A DNA stretch of 8,537 bases from an uncultured Collinsella sp. (GTDB taxonomy: Bacteria; Actinomycetota; Coriobacteriia; Coriobacteriales; Coriobacteriaceae): the NCBI GenBank assembly GCA_900752425.1, contig CAADVE010000047.1, positions 1-8,537 on the forward strand, written 5' to 3'. Below the pieces are notes generated by a model that saw only the letters and a program-made list of their open reading frames with translations, was not told the DNA's origin and did not search any database. The position numbers and the translations under genes are program-made. Positions 1 through 5,374 of the stretch are shown here, piece by piece (within the stretch, counting starts at the first letter, position 1; the number at the start of each line of letters is the position of its first letter).

Positions 1-834
1 CTGCTGCCCCCACTCCTCGGCGGGAATCGAGATCTCGACACGAGCCTTAGCATCATCCGCAAGGAATACCTGGGTAATCGTGCCAGAGCGGCTGTAGTCA
101 AACTCGGGCGCCTTAAAGATGCCGGGGCGCACCGTTGCCATCTGAGGACGGTGGTTAGGGCAAATGATGGTGGCCATCAAGTTGCCGCCAAACGCCGGGC
201 GCGTCTGCTGCAGCAGGCCCGTTTCCGCATCCATCGAAAGCACGGTGCAGTCGGCCGTAAGGCCCGTCTGCAGGCGTACAGCAACGCCAGGCGCCAGCTC
301 GCGGCCAAAGGCGGTCGCACCGTACAGAATGGCCTCGGGATTGTGCTCTGCCACCAAATCGCAGATCAGCCGGGCGTAGACCTCCGCATCGTTCTGGCGC
401 AGACGCTCGTCGCGACAAACCAGGACCTCGTCCGCGCCGGCGCAAACCAGATGCTCCAGGTCACCAAGAGAACCCTCGGGGTCCATACCGACCAGTGCCA
501 CCAGACGGCAACCACGGGCATCGGCAAGCTCGCGTCCCTTGCCCATGAGCTCGTAGGCCACGGGAGTCACCGTATCGTGCTCGTCGGTCTGCGCGAACAC
601 CCAAATGTCTCGATATGCATCAAGGTCCACCGCACCAGCGGCCTCGTCACGCTCGATCGAAATGGCACTGACGGGGCAGGCGTCGACGCACCCGCCGCAT
701 AGGATGCAGCCGTCGGTTACGCGGGCGCAACGGTTGGGCCGCTCGCCTTCCACTACGATGCCGCCCGAGGCACAGGCACGAACGCAGCGACCGCAGCCGA
801 TACAGGCTTCGCTATCGATAATCAGTCCGCTCAT
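1..834 (-). CDS. etfA: Electron transfer flavoprotein alpha subunit with N-terminal ferredoxin domain (3' end outside window)
   Basis: The frame is open from an ATG at 834 to the window edge: 278 residues with no stop. It begins MSGLIIDSEACIGCGRC, and cysteines at 11, 14, 17, 21 and 43, 46, 49, 53 form two CxxCxxCxxxC blocks of ferredoxin type; Cys36 lies between them. From about residue 77 it continues as an EtfA N-terminal domain (DIWVFAQTDE, LVALVGMDP, ILYGATAFGREL, RPAFGGNLMATI, MATVRPGIF). The C-terminal FAD-binding domain, which carries the electron-shuttling FAD, lies beyond the window. The ATG directly abuts the EtfB stop codon, so translational coupling is likely. In known complexes EtfA and EtfB form the heterodimer that splits or merges electrons between NADH, ferredoxin and a partner dehydrogenase; EtfA proteins with an added ferredoxin domain occur in A. 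woodii LctC and CarE. Family call is sure; physiological partner is inferred from the operon. Confidence 0.93.
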   Translation of the reverse strand, partial: MSGLIIDSEACIGCGRCVRACASGGIVVEGERPNRCARVTDGCILCGGCVDACPVSAISIERDEAAGAVDLDAYRDIWVFAQTDEHDTVTPVAYELMGKGRELADARGCRLVALVGMDPEGSLGDLEHLVCAGADEVLVCRDERLRQNDAEVYARLICDLVAEHNPEAILYGATAFGRELAPGVAVRLQTGLTADCTVLSMDAETGLLQQTRPAFGGNLMATIICPNHRPQMATVRPGIFKAPEFDYSRSGTITQVFLADDAKARVEISIPAEEWGQQ

Positions 835-1650
835 CTATGCCATCCCCTCGATAATCTTGGCAAGTTTTGCCGCCTGCTCGGACGCTGTTCCTTCAACGGC
901 CTCGCACGTCTGGTCGCGGTCAGGCACGAACGACCGCACGCCCTGTGTCGGCGAGCCGGCAAGGCCGCAGCGCGCGGGGTCGGCGTTCACGTCGGCAGCG
1001 TTGACCACGCGCACGTCCACCTCCTCGGCTGCACGAATACCGGCAATGCTCGGCATACGCAGTTGGCCAATCTCCTTGGCGGTCGTCATCGCGCACGGCA
1101 TCTCAAGATAGACCGTCTCCTCGCCGGCATCGCAGCCGTGAACAAGCGCCAGTGAACCACAGGTCGTAAAGCCCGCGCTCTGCACGCAACTCACGTCGGT
1201 CACACAGGGAATCTCAAAGGCACCGGCAAGCTCGGGACCAATCTGGGCCGTATCGCCGTCCACCGCCATCTTGCCGCAGATGAGCAGGTCGAAGTCCTCG
1301 TCGAGCGCCTCGATGCCGCACTTGAGGGCATAGGTGGTTGCCAGGGTATCGGCACCTGCAAAGGCGCGGTCGGTCAGCAGCAGTGCGTCATCGGCGCCTC
1401 GGGCGATGCAGTCGCGCAATAGCGATTCGGTCGCGGGGATGCCCATCGACACCACCGTTACGCGCACGTCCATGCCAAAGCCGATAAAGTCGTCCTTCAG
1501 CGCCAGCGCGCATTCCAAAGCGCTCGCGTCAAAGGGATTAATGACCGCCTGTTTGCCATCGCGCACGATGGTATTGGTCTTGGGGTCCATCTTGACCTCG
1601 GTGCTGCCCGGCACCGCCTTGACGCACACCACCATATGGAAATCGCTCAT
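835..1650 (-). CDS. etfB: Electron transfer flavoprotein beta subunit, bifurcating type
   Basis: The protein is about 271 residues and soluble, and binds NAD(H) and FAD in its family. It starts with the EtfB signature MVVCVKAVPG and keeps NPFDASALECAL. Numbered from the GTG at 1656, residues 95-110 contain TDRAFAGADTLATTYA and residues 128-144 contain GKMAVDGDTAQIGPELA; both blocks are typical of electron-bifurcating Etfs. RMPSIAGIRAA and GSPTQGVRSFVP match the family C-terminus. The start is ambiguous. A GTG at 1656 overlaps the upstream stop (GTGA), but the GAAAGGGGG ribosome binding site is only 3 nt from it and 9 nt from the ATG at 1650, so I prefer the ATG. An ATG at 1635 is also possible because many EtfB proteins begin close to VVCVK. 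The gene sits between the dehydrogenase and EtfA genes with almost no spacing, so it is part of one transcript. Confidence 0.94.
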   Translation of the reverse strand: MSDFHMVVCVKAVPGSTEVKMDPKTNTIVRDGKQAVINPFDASALECALALKDDFIGFGMDVRVTVVSMGIPATESLLRDCIARGADDALLLTDRAFAGADTLATTYALKCGIEALDEDFDLLICGKMAVDGDTAQIGPELAGAFEIPCVTDVSCVQSAGFTTCGSLALVHGCDAGEETVYLEMPCAMTTAKEIGQLRMPSIAGIRAAEEVDVRVVNAADVNADPARCGLAGSPTQGVRSFVPDRDQTCEAVEGTASEQAAKLAKIIEGMA

Positions 1651-1652
1651 CT

Positions 1653-3254
1653 TCACGCGCCCCCTTTCTGGACGAGCTCATCCAAGAGCTTCTCCGAAAA
1701 CAGGTTACCGCGACCCAGCTGCCCGGCAGGATCGAGCTGGAGCTTGAGCCGCGCCGACTCGACCATGGCCTCGTGACCGTACATCGTCTCCAAGAAGCCC
1801 GCCTTGATCTTGCCGACGCCGTGTTCGGCAGAGACGGCGCCGCCCATGGCCGTGACCTCGGAAGCCCACTGGGCGAAGAGTTCTCCGCCGCGGCGGTAAT
1901 CCTGCGCATCGCGCGGCAGAATGTTCGCATGCAGATGGTTGTTACCGATGTGCCCCCAGGCGGCAGATTCAAGCCCACTTTCGGCCAACGTGCGGCGATA
2001 AAGGGCGATGACATCGGCCAAGCGTGCGTTGGGCACCGACATGTCCGAGCCCAGTTTGGTGATGGTGGGATCCGTGCGGCGACGCTCGTCGATGAGCATG
2101 TTGACGCTCTCGGGCACCGCATGGCGGAAGAATCGCTGACACTCGCGATCGACCTCGGTGCGCGCGACCCATGTCGCATCGTCGCTGCCGCCCGCAAGCT
2201 CTAGTACCCACCCCAAGTGATACAGCTCCTCTGTCGCCTGGGCTTCATCGTCGCAGTCGAGTTCCACGTAGACACAGACCTTGGCGTCTTTGTCGAGCGC
2301 CGGCAGCGAGGCGAACGCGGTCGACTGTTCACGCTGACGACGCAGGATATCCAGGGCGCCCGCATCGAAATATTCGATGGCAGCCGCGTGGGACAGAACG
2401 GGACGCACAGAATCGGTGAAGGACACAGCCTTGTCTTCGCTGTCAAAGAAGCAGCTCACGCCCCAAACGACCGCAGGCGCCGCCTGCAGGGCAATCTCGA
2501 GCTCGGTGATGACGCCGAGTGTGCCACACGCACCGATAAACAGATCGATGGCATCCATATCGTCAGCAACGAAATAGCCCGAAGCATTTTTGGTCTTGGG
2601 CATGGTATAGCCGGGAAGATCGAGCTCGAGTGTACGGCCCGCTGCCGTCACGAGCGACAGGTGGCGGCCCTGGGCAAAAGCCTCGCCGCGCCGAAGCTCA
2701 AGCAAATCGCCATCAGCCAGCACGACGTGGAGTCCCGTGATATGTGGGCGCATGGGGCCGTAGGCGTAGCTGCGGGCACCGGAGGCGTTACATGCCGCCA
2801 TGCCGCCCAGACAGGCAGACGCCTCGGTGGGATCGGTGGGAAAAAACTGCTCGGGAGCCTCTTGGAACTCCTCGTAGGCCTCAAGCGATGCCTGGTCCCA
2901 ACCAGCGGTCGGCAGCACCTTCTTGCTCAGCTGCTTGCGCAGCTCCGAGAGCACAACGCCCGGCTCCACGCGCAGCAGAAATTGGCCTTGTTCATCGCGG
3001 CGAAGACCCAAATAGCGATTCATACGGGAAGTATTGAGGATATGCCCGCCGTGGGGCACGGCGCCGGCGGCAAGGCCGGTTCGGGCGCCCTGAACCGTTA
3101 CCGGAACACGCTCGACATGGAGCTTTTCCAAAATGGCACGGACCTCGTTTTCCGTTGTCGGAAACGAGATGCTCGAGGCCTCGCCCGATGCGCGAGATTC
3201 ATCGCGGCCATACTCTTCGAACTCGTCGGTGAAGGGTTTGATGGTTGCAGACAC
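1653..3254 (-). CDS. FAD-binding GlcD/LctD-family dehydrogenase, probably Etf-linked lactate dehydrogenase
   Basis: The 533-residue protein has the layout of FAD_binding_4/FAD-oxidase_C flavoproteins that oxidise 2-hydroxyacids such as lactate or glycolate. PVTVQGARTG (51-60) is the FAD pyrophosphate loop. FPTDPTEAS then LGGMAACNASG (138-159) and GACGTLGVIT (241-250) complete the FAD fold. In the substrate domain RRR (391-393), GHIGNNHLHANILP (434-447; His435, His440 and His442), AEHGVGKIK (476-484) and a GRGNLF C-terminus are conserved; the histidines are candidate metal ligands by family analogy. The start is a GTG preceded by AGGGGGAG at 5 nt. The gene is first in an operon with EtfB and EtfA, so its electrons probably go to that Etf. 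In A. woodii the equivalent complex drives NAD-dependent lactate oxidation with reduced ferredoxin as co-reductant. Lactate is the best guess for substrate; glycolate or another hydroxyacid cannot be excluded from sequence. Confidence 0.9.
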   Translation of the reverse strand: MSATIKPFTDEFEEYGRDESRASGEASSISFPTTENEVRAILEKLHVERVPVTVQGARTGLAAGAVPHGGHILNTSRMNRYLGLRRDEQGQFLLRVEPGVVLSELRKQLSKKVLPTAGWDQASLEAYEEFQEAPEQFFPTDPTEASACLGGMAACNASGARSYAYGPMRPHITGLHVVLADGDLLELRRGEAFAQGRHLSLVTAAGRTLELDLPGYTMPKTKNASGYFVADDMDAIDLFIGACGTLGVITELEIALQAAPAVVWGVSCFFDSEDKAVSFTDSVRPVLSHAAAIEYFDAGALDILRRQREQSTAFASLPALDKDAKVCVYVELDCDDEAQATEELYHLGWVLELAGGSDDATWVARTEVDRECQRFFRHAVPESVNMLIDERRRTDPTITKLGSDMSVPNARLADVIALYRRTLAESGLESAAWGHIGNNHLHANILPRDAQDYRRGGELFAQWASEVTAMGGAVSAEHGVGKIKAGFLETMYGHEAMVESARLKLQLDPAGQLGRGNLFSEKLLDELVQKGGA

Positions 3255-3324
3255 GCGAACTCCCCCTTTAGCTAACTACAGTGTTTGCAGGGAGATGTTA
3301 CCGCATCGTTTCGTCGACGTGTTC

Positions 3325-3335
3325 GAGACCGTCTC
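3325..3335. promoter_or_regulatory. Short palindrome GAGAC-C-GTCTC near the candidate start site
   Basis: A perfect 5-bp inverted repeat around one base lies at the predicted transcription start of the minus-strand operon, just downstream of the candidate -10. A repressor bound here could block initiation. It does not resemble the operator of any lactate regulator I can name, and a palindrome this short can arise by chance. Confidence 0.2.
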
Positions 3336-3336
3336 C

Positions 3337-3364
3337 ATAATTGGCGTTTTTTACGTTCGTGCAA
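3337..3364 (-). promoter_or_regulatory. Candidate promoter of the dehydrogenase-etfBA operon
   Basis: On the minus strand TTGCAC (3364-3359) is followed after 16 nt by AATTAT (3342-3337). This is three of six and four of six matches to the sigma70 hexamers. It would start RNA near 3330 and give a leader of about 75 nt before the GTG at 3254. It is the best pair I see in front of this operon, but it is weak. Confidence 0.3.
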
Positions 3365-3448
3365 TTCGGCGAGCGGCTTGATTTCCTCGGCAGACGATGC
3401 TTTTGACACATATGGCCCCGCCGTCGCCGACCGCGCGATTGTCGCTCG

Positions 3449-3469
3449 AAAAAAGTTGGAGTATTTTTT
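3449..3469. repeat. A6-N9-T6 inverted repeat
   Basis: Six A's (3449-3454), the nine bases GTTGGAGTA and six T's (3464-3469) form an AT-only inverted repeat in GC-rich surroundings. The A-tracts may bend DNA or act as a protein site. It is not a normal intrinsic terminator because the stem contains no GC pairs. Confidence 0.5.
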
Positions 3470-3508
3470 GCCGCCTTTTACCTGCGGAGACGCCAATCCG
3501 TCAAGCAT

Positions 3509-3526
3509 TTGGTCAGAAATTGGTCA
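3509..3526 (+). repeat. Tandem TTGGTCA direct repeat
   Basis: TTGGTCA occurs at 3509-3515 and again at 3520-3526, an 11-nt period or about one helical turn. It lies some 75-90 nt upstream of the first surface-locus gene. The spacing suits a regulator binding one DNA face as a direct-repeat dimer. It may be chance. Confidence 0.3.
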
Positions 3527-3599
3527 AGTAGCGGCTGATACGGTCGGCGTCGACAGCCAAAACCGATAGAAGTTTTGGCCCAGAAGCAGGGAGGTTCCC

Positions 3600-3896
3600 A
3601 TGGCATATTACTGGCCCCAGTACGGCATCGCCATCGAAGTCGACGACGATCCCCATCTCCTGCCTTTCGACGAAGAGGCATTCCCCGATACGACGGTCTA
3701 CCACGTTACCACCGATGTGATCTGCGACCCCGAGTCGTTCTCGGCGCTCGCCCACCACATCGCGCATATCCACGACATCGAGCTCCCTCCCGACTTCGAC
3801 GAGCTCGTCTACTCGCGCCGTCTGATGCTTCACATGCTCTTTGGAGCGGACCCGTCCACCTTTGCGCGCGTCTATACCGCCAAGGATGCCGCATGA
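3600..3896 (+). CDS. Small acidic protein of unknown function, first gene of the surface locus
   Basis: The protein has 98 residues and no signal peptide or membrane segment. GGGAGG lies about 5 nt before the ATG. It begins MAYYWPQYGIAIEVDDDPHL and continues with FPDTTVYHVTTDVICDPESF, a probable amphipathic helix (ALAHHIAHIHDI) and a C-terminal helical part (VYSRRLMLHMLFGAD). The strand IAIEVDDDPH followed by a second strand and VICDPESF resembles the core of very short restriction-endonuclease-like (PD-(D/E)xK/DUF559-type) domains, but no lysine follows the acidic strand and the domain is far too short, so catalysis is unlikely. Its stop codon overlaps the ATG of the next gene (ATGA), which implies coupled translation with a membrane protein. 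I do not recognise a definite family. Confidence 0.8.
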   Translation: MAYYWPQYGIAIEVDDDPHLLPFDEEAFPDTTVYHVTTDVICDPESFSALAHHIAHIHDIELPPDFDELVYSRRLMLHMLFGADPSTFARVYTAKDAA

Positions 3897-4402
3897 GCGC
3901 GAAGAAGCCACCCCACTTTGCAGGCCTGGGTCGTCGCAAGAAGCTCATCGTTGCCTGCTTGGCCATCGTCTGCGCCCTTGTCGCCGTAGGACTATACGCT
4001 TGGCAGTCGCAGCCCGTACCCGAGGCGGGCGCTTCGGTCACGACGGCCGAGGGCAAAACGCGTCAGGAAATCCAAGATGAGCTCGACGCCATCGTCCGCG
4101 ACAACATGATGACGATTTCGGTCGCGCCGGTCGCTCAGCTGCAGGAGGACGGCAAGCTGCGCGTCAACGTGCAAAACGTCCAAGACAATAAATTTCCCCA
4201 GCGATTCCGCGTCATCCAAAACGACGAGACCATATACGAATCCGATGTGGTCGAGACCGGCAAAACGGTCGAGACATGCCCCGCCGGCGACATCGAGGAA
4301 GGTGAGGCGTACATCGAGATCCAGGCGCTTGAGGCCAAGACCTATGACAGCCACGGCAACCCGACACGCGTCAAGGTACGGGTTGAGCAAGCCGAGAACT
4401 AG
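3893..4402 (+). CDS. Single-pass membrane protein with extracellular beta-type domain of surface-complex loci
   Basis: The 169-residue protein has a basic N-terminus (GLGRRKK, 11-17), one hydrophobic helix (about 18-36) and an outside C-terminal part. A linker (KTRQEIQDELDAIVRDNMM, 55-73) leads into a predicted beta-rich domain (about 74-166) containing ISVAPVAQL, GKLRVNVQN, NDETIYESDVVETGKTVE and a final strand VKVRVEQ. This order (EEIQ-x-EL helix, I-x-I-x-P strand, 'IYES..I..G' turn, closing strands) matches membrane-anchored proteins I recall from surface-protein loci of Clostridia and Enterococci next to WxL-like and LPXTG proteins; I cannot run a search to confirm it. The ATG start overlaps the preceding stop codon by 4 nt. 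The likely role is a membrane anchor or organiser for the secreted proteins encoded downstream. Only one cysteine (Cys129) lies outside the membrane. Confidence 0.82.
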   Translation: MSAKKPPHFAGLGRRKKLIVACLAIVCALVAVGLYAWQSQPVPEAGASVTTAEGKTRQEIQDELDAIVRDNMMTISVAPVAQLQEDGKLRVNVQNVQDNKFPQRFRVIQNDETIYESDVVETGKTVETCPAGDIEEGEAYIEIQALEAKTYDSHGNPTRVKVRVEQAEN

Positions 4403-4454
4403 CTTTCCGGTCGACGCGGCACCGCACGCGATTCACCAGCATTCGTCCAATCAT

Positions 4455-4471
4455 CGCGGGGACGGCCCGCG
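4455..4471 (+). other. GC hairpin in the leader of the WxL-like gene
   Basis: CGCGGG-gacgg-CCCGCG forms a perfect 6-bp GC stem with a 5-nt loop, ending 9 nt before the AAGGA ribosome binding site (4481-4485). There is no T-run, so it is not an intrinsic terminator. It could stabilise a processed mRNA 5' end or tune translation between the membrane protein and the secreted proteins. Confidence 0.35.
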
Positions 4472-4491
4472 GCGAATAGAAAGGAACGACC

Positions 4492-5091
4492 ATGGACATC
4501 ACCAGGAATATGAACGGAGCCAGAGCGCTCGTCGTGGGTGCAGGGCTCGCGCTCGCGCTCGCAATGGGCGCCGCCCCGACGCCAGCTATGGCAGCCGGGC
4601 GTGTTGGAACCACGAAGGTAATGGTCAAGACCGAGATCGACAACGTTGAGTTCAAAGTTCCGACGGTTATTCCCTTCGTCGCCAAGGCCGACGGCACGCT
4701 TCAGGGCCCCTCTGAAGACGCGACCACCATCGACAATCATTCGGCCTACGGCATCCATGTCACCAACATGAAGATCGACGCCATGAACACCTGGACCATT
4801 GCCGCCGACGCCAAGGCCGGAACCGCACAGAACTCCATCGACTTTAAGGTCGGCCCCGACGGCGCACTCCAGAACGCCAGCGCCGCAATGCAAGGGACGG
4901 GCCTCGATCTTTCCAAGAACGCAGCCTTCGACATGGGCTACCAGGGCATTGCCGGCGGCACGGACAAAATTAAGCTCAAGACAAGCGGAAACGTCGCCCG
5001 CGTCACGCGCGACATCTTCCGCGTAACCGGCGAAGGCGATCAGGTTGCAACGATCACCTGGACGGTCGAGCCCGGTGCGCACACGGCATAA
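4492..5091 (+). CDS. Secreted surface protein with a variant WxL-like domain
   Basis: The 199-residue protein begins with a signal peptide (hydrophobic about 11-28, cleavage near AMA at 32-34). The ATG has AAGGA 6 nt upstream. The mature part is one domain: FKVPTVIPFVAKADGTLQGP (54-73), IDNHSAYGIHVTNMKI (80-95), NTWTIAADA (99-107), SIDFKVGPDGAL (115-126) and VATITWTV (185-192). WxL domains, which bind peptidoglycan non-covalently in Firmicutes, carry two tryptophan motifs: an early W-x-L and a late ATxTWTL strand. Here both positions are kept as WTI (101-103) and WTV (190-192), so I read it as a diverged WxL-like fold. There are no cysteines. It sits 89 nt after the membrane-protein gene and overlaps the sortase-substrate gene downstream. 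Surface location is well supported; the WxL assignment is moderate. Confidence 0.85.
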   Translation: MDITRNMNGARALVVGAGLALALAMGAAPTPAMAAGRVGTTKVMVKTEIDNVEFKVPTVIPFVAKADGTLQGPSEDATTIDNHSAYGIHVTNMKIDAMNTWTIAADAKAGTAQNSIDFKVGPDGALQNASAAMQGTGLDLSKNAAFDMGYQGIAGGTDKIKLKTSGNVARVTRDIFRVTGEGDQVATITWTVEPGAHTA

Positions 5092-5356
5092 GGCCGTCGC
5101 CCTGGCCGCCGCCGTCAGCATCCTAGCGTTTGGGCCAGCCATGGCCTTTGCCCAGCAAGAACAGGCTCAGGCCGCCACGCAAGTGACGGTCGACCTCTCG
5201 GAGCTCGACCGCGGCGACCGCGAGGAACCGTTGGCGCAGACAGGCGACAGACGATGGCTCTTGGCAGCAGGCGCCACAGCAGCAGGCGCGGGAACCGCCG
5301 GCCTCGGTCTGCACATCAAACGCAGCCAGAAACAAAACACGGACAGACCGCACTAA
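5075..5356 (+). CDS. Tiny sortase-anchored protein with LAQTG sorting signal
   Basis: The protein has 93 residues from the GTG at 5075, which lies inside the end of the WxL-like gene (17-nt overlap). A TTG at 5045 would extend it by 10 residues, but the GTG gives a compact signal peptide (RTRHK, hydrophobic 8-26, cleavage near AFA). The C-terminus is a sorting signal: LAQTG (53-57), a hydrophobic stretch WLLAAGATAAGAGTAGLGL (61-79) and positive KR. Between signal peptidase and sortase cleavage only about 30 acidic residues remain. Class E sortases of Actinobacteria are known to use LAXTG. Small LPXTG proteins (CscD type) accompany WxL proteins in Firmicutes csc clusters, so this may be the covalent anchor of the locus. 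The sortase gene is not in the window. Confidence 0.82.
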   Translation: MRTRHKAVALAAAVSILAFGPAMAFAQQEQAQAATQVTVDLSELDRGDREEPLAQTGDRRWLLAAGATAAGAGTAGLGLHIKRSQKQNTDRPH

Positions 5357-5374
5357 ATTAGCTAAGGAGACCCC

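Larger units (their letters stand above)
3255..3599. other. 345-bp divergent intergenic region without a convincing gene
   Basis: This separates the minus-strand dehydrogenase operon from the plus-strand surface locus. Both strands carry short open frames (3285-3569 plus, 3272-3508 minus), but neither has a good ribosome binding site or a recognisable protein. It holds a candidate minus-strand promoter, an 11-bp palindrome (3325-3335), an A6/T6 inverted repeat (3449-3469) and a tandem TTGGTCA (3509-3526). No strong plus-strand promoter stands out; TTGGAG at 3456-3461 is a possible -35 but has no good -10 at 17 nt. The region is long for a compact genome and could be a regulatory hub or a dispersed intergenic repeat. 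Confidence 0.6.

Noticed and set aside
2217..3275. 352-codon plus-strand open frame
   Set aside because: It lies antisense to the dehydrogenase gene, whose motifs are unmistakable; the frame is a GC-bias shadow with no recognisable protein.
3311..3326. Possible second LexA-type box, TCGTCGACGTGTTCGA
   Set aside because: The right half fits GTTCGA but the left half has three mismatches to TCGAAC, so it is not convincing as an SOS operator.
3449..3469. A6/T6 inverted repeat read as a bidirectional terminator
   Set aside because: The stem would be six A-T pairs only, without a GC stem; genes on both sides diverge, so a terminator is not expected here.
3272..3569. Short open frames on both strands in the divergent region (3272-3508 minus, 3285-3569 plus)
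   Set aside because: They have no convincing ribosome binding site, no family resemblance and a composition expected from high-GC intergenic DNA.
4399..5142. 247-codon minus-strand open frame
   Set aside because: It is antisense to the WxL-like gene, which has a signal peptide, an SD and domain motifs; the antisense product shows none of these.
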